Assembly (NCBI GenBank): GCA_020060765.1
Contig: JAGUZQ010000097.1
Span: 1-44,450, forward strand
Reading direction: 5' to 3'
Origin: Planctomycetota bacterium
GTDB lineage: Bacteria > Planctomycetota > SZUA-567
DNA length: 44,450 nt
How positions within the stretch are numbered: position 1 is the stretch's first letter; every line of letters starts with the position of its first letter. This document shows, one piece after another, positions 1-8,664 of the stretch. A model generated the notes under the pieces. The model did no database searches, was not told the origin of the DNA, and was given only the letters and a program-made list of their open reading frames with translations. The translations under genes were made by a program, and so were the position numbers.

Positions 1-53
1 CAAGTGGCATCCATAATTTACCGTGAAAGCTTCACTGAAGGGCAAAATAAGTT

Positions 54-182
54 CCCTCGCCCCCTGAGGGGGAGAGGGTTAGGGTGAGGGGGTCACCTAA
101 TAATCATCGATTTCCGTTTCGCGAAGCATAATTTGCGGAAACCCCTCACCCCGACCCTCTCCCCTTGTAAGGGGCGAGGGGG
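54..182. repeat. GC-rich inverted repeat (REP/MITE-like palindrome)
   Basis: Two arms of about 40 bases, 54-93 and 141-182, are near-perfect reverse complements. The arms carry runs such as GGGGGAGAGGG and CCCTCTCCCC. They flank an unrelated AT-richer core of about 47 bases, so the whole could fold into a long hairpin. Each arm also has a small internal palindrome (CCCCCTGAGGGGG; CCCCTTGTAAGGGG). Elements of this look are dispersed as REP or MITE-like repeats in many bacterial genomes, which is general knowledge. It lies just upstream of the Fic gene. I see no ORF inside it. Confidence 0.75.
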
Positions 183-245
183 ATTTTAATGCGATAGCCC
201 TGGGGAGAGGTTCAGGTTGAGGAGTTGCCGCAATTGTGATAAGCT

Positions 246-1409
246 ATGACGAATAATGCGCGACCGCATTGTGCCGCAATGGAGCAACGATTGCCTGAAT
301 ATTACGATCCGCCCAAAGCCAACACTCCCTGGTACCGCCAGTTCGAGTACTATCGTGAACTGGCGGATCGTTATGTCAGCGCGTTTCGTGCAATTCCGGA
401 AGATGAAGATTTCTACCATGCCGAAGCACGGTCGTTTGCAGAACACTTAGTTGCAAAACTGATTTTTGAAAGCAACACATTGGAAAACGCTGGCTTGCCG
501 ACTGAAGGGGAGACACGTAAGGTTATTGATAAATACTTTCCCGAGATTCCTGATTCGTATGGGGCTTATCGAAACACTAGTGTATTCGACTTGATTCAGG
601 ATAAGTTAACCCGACTCTTGGAAAAGGGCGCCTTTTTTTGTGGAAAAGATATCATTCCATCGGTAAAGTTCGGTCGCAGTTCCAGGGATATCATTGAGGT
701 TAGTAGGCACTATCTGGCTTACAAGGAAGCAATTATCTTATTAGAATTTCAAACAGATGATACGCACGCAAATGTGTTAATCAAGCGTGATAATATTGAA
801 AAAGCTATAGATGAAACGGATTGCATCTGGCATAAGTTTATCACCAGATCCCAGCCAACGCCCTGGCTGGTCATACCTGCTTTAATATGTGCAAATCAAG
901 CAAAATACTTGCATAACATAATGGCCGAAGGCTTACTCCCCCCCGATGCCGGAGTAGAAGCTGGCGAATACCGGATCGACAACCGCAGCATTGGAATCGA
1001 TGTGTCGCTGCCTGCGCCGGAACTGGTGCCGGAGGCTATGAAGAAATACGTGGAATTCGCCAACCTGAAGGTGATCGACTTTCTCGAAGGAAAAATCGAT
1101 CGCTATTCTGCGGCGGCGGAAATCACCTACCGCTTCCTGATGATCCATCCCTTCCCCGACTTCAACGGTCGGCTTTCGCGGCTGCTCCTGACCATGTTTT
1201 TGCAGTTCAGCGGCTGCCCCTTCCCGGTCAGCGTCTTGGGCGACAAGCGGAACCGCAAGAATTATCTGACGTCCCTGAAAATGGCAAACCGCAACCGTGA
1301 CACCACCGCCTACGCTGCCTGGATCGCGAAAAAGATGGTCGAACAATTCCAGGAATTCGACCGCAAGATGGAACTGGTCGGCAGAGAATCTGTTTTGTCT
1401 TTCCTGTGA
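246..1409 (+). CDS. Fic family protein (class II, putative protein AMPylase)
   Basis: This 387-residue protein carries a Fic core. The active-site motif HPFPDFNGRLSR at residues 301-312 matches the HPFx(D/E)xNGRxxR signature, with Phe where Gly is usual in the anion loop. His301 would be the catalytic base. Residues 76-81 (SNTLEN) fit the (S/T)xxxE(G/N) inhibitory motif, placed N-terminal to the core as in class II Fic proteins, so the enzyme is probably autoinhibited. Family members transfer AMP or other nucleotide moieties to protein hydroxyls; the target here is unknown. No signal peptide and no adjacent antitoxin gene is visible. The ATG at 246 lacks a good Shine-Dalgarno. The first two thirds of the gene is visibly AT-richer than the last third, which suggests mosaic origin. 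Confidence 0.9.
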   Translation: MTNNARPHCAAMEQRLPEYYDPPKANTPWYRQFEYYRELADRYVSAFRAIPEDEDFYHAEARSFAEHLVAKLIFESNTLENAGLPTEGETRKVIDKYFPEIPDSYGAYRNTSVFDLIQDKLTRLLEKGAFFCGKDIIPSVKFGRSSRDIIEVSRHYLAYKEAIILLEFQTDDTHANVLIKRDNIEKAIDETDCIWHKFITRSQPTPWLVIPALICANQAKYLHNIMAEGLLPPDAGVEAGEYRIDNRSIGIDVSLPAPELVPEAMKKYVEFANLKVIDFLEGKIDRYSAAAEITYRFLMIHPFPDFNGRLSRLLLTMFLQFSGCPFPVSVLGDKRNRKNYLTSLKMANRNRDTTAYAAWIAKKMVEQFQEFDRKMELVGRESVLSFL

Positions 1410-1432
1410 CTTTTGATCAAAGGGTCGACATT

Positions 1433-1467
1433 AAAAACGCCCGGCGCAAAACCGGGCGTTTTGTTTT
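1433..1467. terminator. Bidirectional intrinsic terminator
   Basis: An AACGCCCGG/CCGGGCGTT stem encloses a short loop. A T-rich tract follows on the plus strand (TTTTGTTTT) and the mirror-image A-run gives a T-run on the minus strand. It sits between the convergent Fic and phosphofructokinase genes and probably ends both transcripts. Confidence 0.85.
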
Positions 1468-1484
1468 ACGAAAAGCACGCGTGA

Positions 1485-2720
1485 TTATTTCTTAGCGACT
1501 TTCTTACTGGTATCGAGGACGCCGAACTGATAAAGTTCGCCAATCAGCGGCTTGCCCCACTTGATGAAAGCGTCGGTCACGTTGTTGCCGGCCGCGTTGA
1601 CGTGTTCGCGCGGCAGGTGGCGGGTCTTGCCCGCGACCGACTTGAGCTTCACCAGTTTGTATTCCATCTTATACGGCGCGTTGCTGACCCGCTGCATCGC
1701 CACCGAACCGTCGATGTTGCCCGACAGCGCCATCTGTGCCGCGAACTTGCCCAAGCCTATCGTCTCAGCATAATCGACCGGGCTCTGGTCGGGGAAGGAA
1801 CGCTGCAAATAACCGAAGGTGTCGCCGCGCGCGCGCAGCTTTTTTACCGTGCCATTGCCTTCCAGATGCTCCTTGATCTTGCCGATCAGCGCGTCAGCCA
1901 GCGCGCCGGTGCCGGACAACTGCACGTTGCCGTGGCTGTCGGCTTCAAGATTGCCGGTGCTGAGCAGTTGCAGGATCGGCGTGTGGTTCTTGTCCTCGAT
2001 GCCTTCTGAAACCGCGATCACGCAGCGACCGTATTTTTTATAAACAGCTTCGACATCCTTGACGAACTGCGCGACGTCGAAAGCCATTTCCGGCACGTAC
2101 ACCAGATGCGGGCCGCTGTCGGGAGCGGTGCGACCGAGAGCGGATGCCGCGGTCAGAAAACCGGCGTGGCGACCCATGCAGACGCCGAGATAGACGCCGC
2201 CGAAACACTGGTTGTCCAGGTCGACGCCGCGGAAGGCGTTGGCGACGTAGCGCGCGGCGGAGGCATAGCCGGGAGTGTGGTCGTTTTCCATCAGGTCGTT
2301 ATCGACGGTCTTGGCGACGTGAAACAGGCGCAGTTCGTATTCGATGCTTTTGGCGGCGTCGTTGATGATGTCCAGCGACTCGGAAGTATCGTTGCCGCCC
2401 GCGCCGAAGACATAGCGGATATTATACTTCTTGAAAATCTCCAGCATCTTTTTGTTGTCGTCGGCGTTGGGCTTGTGACGGGTGGAAAGAAGGGCGGTTG
2501 CCGGGGTGCGGCTGACCGCCTGCAGAGTCGCCACGCTTTGGGCGCGCAGGTCGACAAAATCCTCGTTGAGAATGCCGTCGATGCCGTGCATGGAGCCGTA
2601 GATGCCGGTGATTTCCTTGGCGTTCATCAGCCCCTCGACCACGCCGACCCAAGAAGCGTTGATGACGGCGGTGGGGCCGCCCTGGGTAAAGACTACCGCG
2701 TTACCAGTTATTATGCTCAT
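1485..2720 (-). CDS. pfp: Pyrophosphate-dependent 6-phosphofructokinase
   Basis: This 411-residue protein belongs to the phosphofructokinase A superfamily. It would phosphorylate fructose 6-phosphate in glycolysis, reversibly if PPi is the donor. The nucleotide/PPi loop is visible as QGGPTAVIN near the N-terminus and as GAGGNDTSE at residues 106-114. The catalytic segment KTVDNDL is at 137-143, TPGYASAAR at 149-157 and MGRHAGF at 182-188. A Lys before the TVDND block, and no GGDGS in the glycine loop, are traits of PPi-using enzymes. Donor specificity is still an inference. An AGGAGAT sequence sits just before the ATG at 2720. The gene is followed by the shared terminator at 1433-1467 and preceded by a small lipoprotein gene in the same direction. 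Confidence 0.88.
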   Translation of the reverse strand: MSIITGNAVVFTQGGPTAVINASWVGVVEGLMNAKEITGIYGSMHGIDGILNEDFVDLRAQSVATLQAVSRTPATALLSTRHKPNADDNKKMLEIFKKYNIRYVFGAGGNDTSESLDIINDAAKSIEYELRLFHVAKTVDNDLMENDHTPGYASAARYVANAFRGVDLDNQCFGGVYLGVCMGRHAGFLTAASALGRTAPDSGPHLVYVPEMAFDVAQFVKDVEAVYKKYGRCVIAVSEGIEDKNHTPILQLLSTGNLEADSHGNVQLSGTGALADALIGKIKEHLEGNGTVKKLRARGDTFGYLQRSFPDQSPVDYAETIGLGKFAAQMALSGNIDGSVAMQRVSNAPYKMEYKLVKLKSVAGKTRHLPREHVNAAGNNVTDAFIKWGKPLIGELYQFGVLDTSKKVAKK

Positions 2721-2797
2721 GCCATCTCCTATAATTGTCTACTCCAAATCGCGAACGAAGGGAGCGCGAACAGATTTAATGTCAAAAGCAGCCAGGA

Positions 2798-2986
2798 CTA
2801 TTTTTTTACCTCAGCGGTTTTCGCCGGAGCGGGTGGAAGCTGGTAATCGGCGGGAAGCTGCTGTCCTTTCTGGTCATCCCACCAGGACTTGGGTCCGTCA
2901 GCCTTAGACATGCCGCAACCGCCGAGGAAAGCCGCCGCGCTCAGGCAACACGCCACCAGCAAGATCGCACACAATGCTTGTTTCAT
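2798..2986 (-). CDS. Small lipoprotein, unknown function
   Basis: This 62-residue ORF begins MKQALCAILL, continues with a hydrophobic stretch and has a lipobox LGGC with Cys24 as the lipidation site. The mature part is about 38 residues, Pro/Lys-rich and with a paired Trp. A strong Shine-Dalgarno (GGAGG) lies 7 bases before the ATG. No family is recognised. It may be co-transcribed with the downstream phosphofructokinase gene, 77 bases away, but no functional link is evident. It is predicted to be membrane-anchored on the periplasmic side. Confidence 0.72.
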   Translation of the reverse strand: MKQALCAILLVACCLSAAAFLGGCGMSKADGPKSWWDDQKGQQLPADYQLPPAPAKTAEVKK

Positions 2987-3102
2987 TCTTCTACCTCCAG
3001 AAAGTATCCACGCTTATTCCCATATACATGTAAACAGAATATCTTAAAGATGGCGCGGTTGCAGTCAAGGAGAAACCTTGCCCTTCCAGCGTTCAAGATA
3101 GA

Positions 3103-3136
3103 CTTCAGGGCTCAGGCGGCAACCTGAACCCTGAAG
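3103..3136 (-). terminator. Hairpin after the large glycosidase ORF, possible terminator
   Basis: Arms of 14 bases (3103-3116 and 3123-3136) pair with one mismatch around a 6-base loop. On the minus strand the stem is followed by TCTATCTT, a poor U-tract. It lies 27 bases beyond the stop of the 3163-7074 ORF, so it could end that transcript or protect its 3' end. Termination efficiency is uncertain. Confidence 0.5.
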
Positions 3137-3162
3137 TTGTGCTTATGTGACATCCAATACGG

Positions 3163-6100
3163 TTACTTCGCCAGCACAGTCAAACGTTTTTCTTTGTCGC
3201 CAGCGCGGATGATCAGCGCCAGTCTTATACACTCGCATTGCGGCACCTTGAAGGTCAGCGGTTCTTCCGATCGCCATTCCCCGGCCAAGTGCGGGATCGT
3301 AGCCAAAGTCTGTTCCTTTTCCAACTGACGAAGCGTAACCGCGTCCTGGCACACGGTCGACAGCGTAACGTCGGTCAAATCCGAACTGGGAATAATCACT
3401 GGTCGCAGGGAAAAAACAGAATAGGTGCCGTCGGGATGAACTTCGTCGCTTTTGCGCATTTCCTCCAGCCGGATTTCCGCGCCAGGCTGCCGGGCAAGCC
3501 AATGCACCGCATTCACGATACATTCCCCCTCTATCCCCGCCAAAGGATGATCCAGTTCCCGGTCATCGGCGCCGTAAGTAATGGCTCCGTTGTAGATCAC
3601 TCTTCCCCCGCCGATTTCACCGGCAAGAAGCACGGGTTGCGCGCCAGCGTCGTGCAACAATGCCACGCCACGCACACCTGGTTGCAGGCGAAAATGGTCG
3701 AAGTAGGACTGCGTAAACCGCAAACCAACCGGATTGCCGACGGAAACCGGATGTTCTGCGGCTATCACCAGTTGTCGTTCGGCTTCACCCGCCCGCAGGT
3801 CGCGGCTGGTACTCACGCCTATGCGTTCAGCCACTTCGCCCACCTCGGGAAAAACGCTTTGGCTGAAAGCGGAGCGGTGAAATCCGCAGGAATCGTGCTC
3901 GAAATAAACGCCGCCGCCGTGTTCCGTCACGTAAGCGCGGAGTTCCGCTACGTTCACGGCCTTTTCGCCAAAACGCTTGCAATCGGGTATGATCACGCAA
4001 TCGAAGTTCTTCAGGTTTTCCAGCGAAAGATCGTCGGTGAGGGTTAGCGCTACATCCAACTGGTTTTCAAGCAACAGGCGCAACCCGTCCACGCCGTAAA
4101 CCTGTCCCTTGGAAGACCGGGGGTCATATAACGCCACCCGAACAGGGGCGTTACGTTTACTCGGGACAGGCTCGACAGGTTGCGCTACTGGCACTTCAAA
4201 CCGGCTTTGCGACCGCACGCGTATGAGGTCAAGCTGGTTGCGGATTTTGGTCAGATCGGGAACCTTGTCAGGTATCGGTCGAATCGAAGGCTCAGCCAGC
4301 AACCGTGGCCATTTACGCGCAAGAGCAGCATTCCCTTGCTGAAAAGCCTTCTCTGCCGCCGCCAGCAACGCATCAGTCTCTGTGTGTTCGCCCCGGCGCG
4401 ACGCTTCCTCCGCCGCCAATGCTAACGCCATGGTATCCGCCCCCGCGCGCACGGGGTAAAGCTGTGACAGGAACCAGGTGCGCGCCCCCCGCGCGTAAGG
4501 TGTCAGCGACTCCAGCGGTAGCGCCTCCAGCGACGAAATAGCCTGGCTGATTTCGCGGCTGTTACGCGCCATGAAATCGGCGCATTCCGCATAAGTGAAT
4601 TTTATGTTGGCATCGCTTTTCTGCAAACCGTCATTCGTATGCCAAGCCGCCAGCTTCGCCTTCATATCCGACACATACTCAGGATTGATGGCAGAAAGGA
4701 ATAGCGGCTCGAAACGCGCACCATGCTCGATGCCATAGAGGTCCACGCAAGCACGTCGAACAAAGGCACGCAAGCCTGGATTAGCTTCAGGCGTGGGGAA
4801 CGGATCCCACAAATCACGCACCGTGACGCGGTGACGCTCCTCGATGGATTGATAGCGATCAGGCACATCGAACACTTTCGCCCCCGGCGCATACAGGTTC
4901 CAACTGTATTCCACTGAACCGAGATTCGACACGTCATCCTTCCGCCAGCCCCCGCACCAGAACATGAGGTCGTTACCGCCTGGAGCAAACCAGGTACGGC
5001 AATAGCGAAAATACGGCTTGAAAAAGTTGCCAGTCAGTCTGACAATGCCGTAGGCAGAGGTAACATACATCAAGCGCGGTTGCTTGAAGGTAACTCTCCA
5101 CGATTCGTTTTCCTCCGGGCTGCATTCCCGGTGGCAGACAAAGACGTCGGAGGGCACCTGGCTGCTGAATCGGCGCATGTCGTCAGGCAGGCGCATTTCG
5201 TGCTTCTCCAGCAACGGCTCCGGCTTGAGCAGGTTTCCCACATACGGCCGGGGAACGAACGAAATCAATAAATCAGGATGAGTTTTCCTTAGCTCGTACA
5301 GATGATTGATTACGTTGGCGTCGCCTGCCACCCGATCCTCGCCGAAACGCTCCATCTCCAGTTGTCCTCGGTCTTCCCAGCGGGAATTGCGCGTGTCGAT
5401 GGAATGGAAATACACGCCGCCAAAGCCGGTTTCATCAAGAAACTTCGACAACGCCTCGACTTTGCGCCGGAGTAATCCGTCGTTTGCCCAGGTATAAAAT
5501 TCCCCCAGATGGTTGACGCAATCCTTGAATTCCGGCTTGTCGCCGTCGAGTCGCTCGCTTCCCACCGCCCAGGTCTGCGGCAGGATAACGCGGATTCCGC
5601 GCGCGGCGGCGTAGTCGTTAACCTCCCGCATCCATGCTTTCTGGTCCGGCGTGAACAGGCGGGGATCATTCGTAATGTCTTTATTGCCATGAGTGGTCTG
5701 TCCCCACAGCAGGTTGATCTTGTGCGCCAGCGCCCAGTCTATATAGCGTTTGACTTCATCGCTGTCCTTGGCATTTTTCCACATGAACCGGCGGCGATAC
5801 GCCCACTCGATTCCGCCGGAACAACGCAGCGACACATCCGCCCAGTCCCGCACCGCCACCTGCGGAAATAGAAGCCTGCCATTTTTTTCCCGCAGCAATT
5901 TGGCGAAGGTGACCGCGGCGTAAAGCATCCCCTGCCGGTCGGAACCAGCCAATGTGTAAATTTTTCCGTCTTCCTGAGGAGTGACGGCAATGCCGTAGCC
6001 CTGCGGTTGTTTCGGCAACTCGGCGGGGAGATAGGCAGCCAGTTCCTTCGTTTCCCGGTCGAACAGGAGCAAGTCGATCATGCCCGCCGCCGGTTTCCAC

Positions 6101-7074
6101 TCCGCTACTGGCATCAGTTCCGGTTCCGGCGCGCCCAGTTCCAGCAGCCGTCGGCGTATCCACTCGACAGCAATTTCATCATTACCTACGAGGCGCACCT
6201 TCCCAGCCAGCCCGACCAGTGCAAGAGATTCATCTTCTCCCGTAAAAGTTACCGACTTCGGCGTCGGCAGAATCACGATCCCGCGCGAGTCCAGCGCTTC
6301 CTGCGAGGCACGCAGCAGCGTTTCCGACTGCTGGATCGCCGTAGTTTCCGCCGGTTCTGCGGCAGCGGCGACAGTTGCCGCCAGCAATGCGCCGATAAAG
6401 GCGTTACGTAAATACGGAGTTCTCATTTTTGCGTCCTCCTGCGTGGGTGTAGGCAACGGCGCGACAGTCGCGGTTGCAGTGGGCTTGGTCAAGATTTCCA
6501 GCTTATCGATGTCGAAAACGATTGACGTAGGATAGTCCTGCATTTTCCCCAAGGCAAAACAGAGATACCGGCTGTCGGTGAATGCTTCGTCGTTTTTCTT
6601 GCGCGCGACAAACTCGGAAAGTTTCAGTTCGTACCGCACCCAGCCATCGTCGGTGGCGTCCAGTTTGGCCTGAGCCTCGCCCGGCGTGTCGCGCCAACTC
6701 CAGTATTCCCCCAGCAGCACCGCCGGGCCGAACTGATTTTCTTTCCTCCCCCGTAGCCAGAAGGAAACTGCGCAAGCGTTTGCCAGAACGTTATCAGGCA
6801 ACCGGATCGACACACCGCCGCCCTGGTGGGCGGTCAGTCCGCCCAGGGTGATCCGGAGACAGCGTCGTCCTTCCGGCAGCCTCTCATCGGCGGAAGCCGC
6901 GACCAGCTCCCCCTTGGAATTCATCCAGTCATTGATATGTGGGGCATGTTCTTCCTCGAAGCCGGTGATGAAACACCTTTCTTCCCCGGCCTCAGTCAAA
7001 GGCGACGCGGCAAGAATCAACAACGCCAGCAGTAGGAAAATCCGCCAATAACGCGAAGCTGGATGCGTCAACAT
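3163..7074 (-). CDS. Secreted GH20/GH84-like glycosidase with in-frame N-terminal extra module
   Basis: The 1303-residue open frame appears to hold two proteins. Residues 1-30 are a Sec signal, 33-195 look like a beta-rich carbohydrate-binding module, and 198-212 is a Thr/Pro linker. At Met217 a second signal peptide begins (MRTPYLRNAFIGALLAATVA), preceded by AGGAGG eight bases before its ATG at 6426. From there the 1087-residue part has a GH20b-like domain (LAGSDRQGMLYAAVTFAKLL), a barrel-like region (IEWAYRRRFMW; TGFGGVYFHSID) and a helical segment. It ends with a GATase-like domain (VRVALYDPRSSKG; HGGGVYFEHDSCGF). Family members cleave N-acetylhexosamine linkages; the substrate and catalytic acids were not fixed here. 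The long form may be a real fusion, a two-start gene, or two overlapping genes joined by an indel in the A-run before 6426. Confidence 0.75.
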   Translation of the reverse strand: MLTHPASRYWRIFLLLALLILAASPLTEAGEERCFITGFEEEHAPHINDWMNSKGELVAASADERLPEGRRCLRITLGGLTAHQGGGVSIRLPDNVLANACAVSFWLRGRKENQFGPAVLLGEYWSWRDTPGEAQAKLDATDDGWVRYELKLSEFVARKKNDEAFTDSRYLCFALGKMQDYPTSIVFDIDKLEILTKPTATATVAPLPTPTQEDAKMRTPYLRNAFIGALLAATVAAAAEPAETTAIQQSETLLRASQEALDSRGIVILPTPKSVTFTGEDESLALVGLAGKVRLVGNDEIAVEWIRRRLLELGAPEPELMPVAEWKPAAGMIDLLLFDRETKELAAYLPAELPKQPQGYGIAVTPQEDGKIYTLAGSDRQGMLYAAVTFAKLLREKNGRLLFPQVAVRDWADVSLRCSGGIEWAYRRRFMWKNAKDSDEVKRYIDWALAHKINLLWGQTTHGNKDITNDPRLFTPDQKAWMREVNDYAAARGIRVILPQTWAVGSERLDGDKPEFKDCVNHLGEFYTWANDGLLRRKVEALSKFLDETGFGGVYFHSIDTRNSRWEDRGQLEMERFGEDRVAGDANVINHLYELRKTHPDLLISFVPRPYVGNLLKPEPLLEKHEMRLPDDMRRFSSQVPSDVFVCHRECSPEENESWRVTFKQPRLMYVTSAYGIVRLTGNFFKPYFRYCRTWFAPGGNDLMFWCGGWRKDDVSNLGSVEYSWNLYAPGAKVFDVPDRYQSIEERHRVTVRDLWDPFPTPEANPGLRAFVRRACVDLYGIEHGARFEPLFLSAINPEYVSDMKAKLAAWHTNDGLQKSDANIKFTYAECADFMARNSREISQAISSLEALPLESLTPYARGARTWFLSQLYPVRAGADTMALALAAEEASRRGEHTETDALLAAAEKAFQQGNAALARKWPRLLAEPSIRPIPDKVPDLTKIRNQLDLIRVRSQSRFEVPVAQPVEPVPSKRNAPVRVALYDPRSSKGQVYGVDGLRLLLENQLDVALTLTDDLSLENLKNFDCVIIPDCKRFGEKAVNVAELRAYVTEHGGGVYFEHDSCGFHRSAFSQSVFPEVGEVAERIGVSTSRDLRAGEAERQLVIAAEHPVSVGNPVGLRFTQSYFDHFRLQPGVRGVALLHDAGAQPVLLAGEIGGGRVIYNGAITYGADDRELDHPLAGIEGECIVNAVHWLARQPGAEIRLEEMRKSDEVHPDGTYSVFSLRPVIIPSSDLTDVTLSTVCQDAVTLRQLEKEQTLATIPHLAGEWRSEEPLTFKVPQCECIRLALIIRAGDKEKRLTVLAK
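6424..6440 (-). promoter_or_regulatory. Internal ribosome-binding site and start codon inside the glycosidase ORF
   Basis: AGGAGG at 6435-6440 (minus strand) sits eight bases before an ATG at 6424-6426. The next codons encode a typical Sec signal peptide. This is the natural start of a free 1087-residue hydrolase. The bases ATGA at the start resemble the stop/start overlap seen between many genes in this window, but in the present frame no stop precedes it. Confidence 0.72.
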
Positions 7075-7186
7075 GGACTCGTCTCCGGTTCAGTATTGAA
7101 AGAATTGAGATTCGGCCAGTCGTCTTATTTATATCATCCCCGATAACACGGACGTTCCGTGCATCCGGAAAGGCCAGGCACATACC

Positions 7187-8005
7187 TTACCACCCCTGGT
7201 ACCAGTGCGTGGCGAGGCAATCGGCCAGTGTGGCGCGGTCAACGTGGCTGTCTACAAAAAGCACATTCATTTTTTCATCGTGGGGAAAACCCAACCAGGT
7301 TTCGTTCCAAGTGCCGCCCCCATAGCCAAGCCGCATGCCATTTGCCTCGGCGCCGAAAAGCTTGTACGGTTCCTTGATTTCAAACAGCAGACCGATGGTG
7401 TTGGCAGGCGCATGCAAGCGTGTGCGTTTCAAAATCTCTTTGTCATCTGTAGCACAATCCCAACCGACGTCCCGGCCAATGGCATACGAACGGTTGCGTG
7501 TCGTTCCGGCATATCCTGACGAACAGGGACACCAATAGACCGACGGGCGCAAGTATTGGTTGAGGTCGCCTGCGCCGACATAAGGCGCGAGTTTGGCATC
7601 CCAGCAAACCAAGCTGCCGCTGTTGTTGTAATTCGGATACCAGTTGTTGGAATCGTCCATGTACATATCGAATCCAAAAGCAAGTTGTTTATAATTATTC
7701 ATGCAGGCGGTCTGCCGGGCGAGGTTCAGCACCTTGGACGCGGCAGGCAGCAGCAGCGCGGCCAGGATCGACAGGATGGCGATCACCACCAGCAGTTCCA
7801 CCAGGGTAAAAGCGGCTTTGCGCTGTGCAAAAAGCGACGAACGGAAGTTTGACGGCAGCATATCCACTCTTCCGGACAAAGGCCGCTTTTTCGGTGCCAG
7901 CTCATCCCTGAACAGTCGGAGCAAATTCAGGCGCACCTGCTCGGGAGGCCGTCGGCCTTCAAGAGAGCGCAACATGCGTTCCTCCTCAGCGAAGTTGGTG
8001 GTCAT
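7187..8005 (-). CDS. Pseudopilin (type II secretion-like) with cytosolic anti-sigma-like N-terminus
   Basis: Of the 272 residues, 66 onwards form a pseudopilin. It starts with the leader site QRKAA/FTLVELL (Ala rather than Gly at -1), then a hydrophobic helix ending in LLLPAAS. The periplasmic domain ends near HDEKMNVLFVDSHV, a variant of the H-x9-DG motif. Residues 1-48 are charged and helical (EEERMLRSLEGRRPPEQV). They resemble the short cytosolic N-termini of FecR-type anti-sigma factors common in planctomycetes, which is an inference. The start ATG overlaps the stop of the ECF sigma gene by four bases, implying translational coupling. A second possible start, Met49 at 7861, has a weak GGAAG sequence upstream and would give a normal 224-residue pilin with a 17-residue leader. 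Confidence 0.85.
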   Translation of the reverse strand: MTTNFAEEERMLRSLEGRRPPEQVRLNLLRLFRDELAPKKRPLSGRVDMLPSNFRSSLFAQRKAAFTLVELLVVIAILSILAALLLPAASKVLNLARQTACMNNYKQLAFGFDMYMDDSNNWYPNYNNSGSLVCWDAKLAPYVGAGDLNQYLRPSVYWCPCSSGYAGTTRNRSYAIGRDVGWDCATDDKEILKRTRLHAPANTIGLLFEIKEPYKLFGAEANGMRLGYGGGTWNETWLGFPHDEKMNVLFVDSHVDRATLADCLATHWYQGW

Positions 8006-8556
8006 GACTGCAATCCCTTTCGCAATTTTTCCAGGCCAAGGCGGTAGCGGGAAGCGGCGGTGCCTTGGGGAATTCCCAAAACCTGCGCGATTTCGCGAAA
8101 AGTCATTTCGCCCTGCGTATGCAGCAACAGCACCTCCCGCTCCTGCTCGCCCAGAGCCTGCAAAACCCGGTTCACGCGCTGAATTAATTCCAACTCTGTT
8201 ACCTGTTCATCTGCCTGCAGAGTCGGCGTCAGGCAGGAAATATAGGCGTGATATTCCCGCAACGATTTTCCCCGCGTCTGCCGGTCACGTTTCCAGTTCA
8301 GCACGGAGTTGCGCGCAGCGGTAAAAAGATAAGCCGGTAGGTTGGTGTCTGGACGCAACGCCCGGATATTTTTGATGAATTTCACAAAAACCTCCTGCAC
8401 GATATCGTCGACAGAATCGGTTTCCCCCAGCGACCGGCAATAGCCAGACAGCTTTCCCGCAAACAGATCGTAAAGACCGGCGAAAGCGACGTCATCGCCT
8501 CGTTGGCAGTGCAGAAACAACTCCGGCCAGTTTTTTTCATTTGAGGCATTTTTCAT
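8002..8556 (-). CDS. ECF-type RNA polymerase sigma factor
   Basis: This 184-residue protein has the two-domain layout of sigma-70 family ECF factors. Region 2 spans about 22-92 (DIVQEVFVKFIKN; AYLFTAARNSVLNWKR). Region 4 spans about 128-180 (LGEQEREVLLLHTQGE; FREIAQVLGIPQGTAASR) and forms the -35-binding helix-turn-helix. No regions 1.1 or 3 are present. Its 3' end overlaps the pseudopilin ORF by ATGA, the arrangement typical of a sigma/anti-sigma pair. ECF factors redirect RNA polymerase after a signal, usually by release from a membrane anti-sigma factor. The regulon cannot be read from this sequence. Confidence 0.92.
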   Translation of the reverse strand: MKNASNEKNWPELFLHCQRGDDVAFAGLYDLFAGKLSGYCRSLGETDSVDDIVQEVFVKFIKNIRALRPDTNLPAYLFTAARNSVLNWKRDRQTRGKSLREYHAYISCLTPTLQADEQVTELELIQRVNRVLQALGEQEREVLLLHTQGEMTFREIAQVLGIPQGTAASRYRLGLEKLRKGLQS

Positions 8557-8664
8557 GGTGCTACTTTATTACGCATAACACATGAAGGCAATTATTTATC
8601 ACCGGTTTTAAATTATTCCGAAAATTTTACCCAAGAAAAAATCGCAAAAACTCTCACTCTTGAC

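Noticed and set aside
2106..2846. 246-codon plus-strand frame over the phosphofructokinase gene
   Set aside because: It is antisense to a gene with clear family motifs, is Gly/Val/Asp-rich without any known pattern, and mirrors the codon bias of the true gene.
3238..4047. 269-codon plus-strand frame in the glycosidase gene
   Set aside because: It is a shadow of the real minus-strand frame, with no ribosome-binding site or motif.
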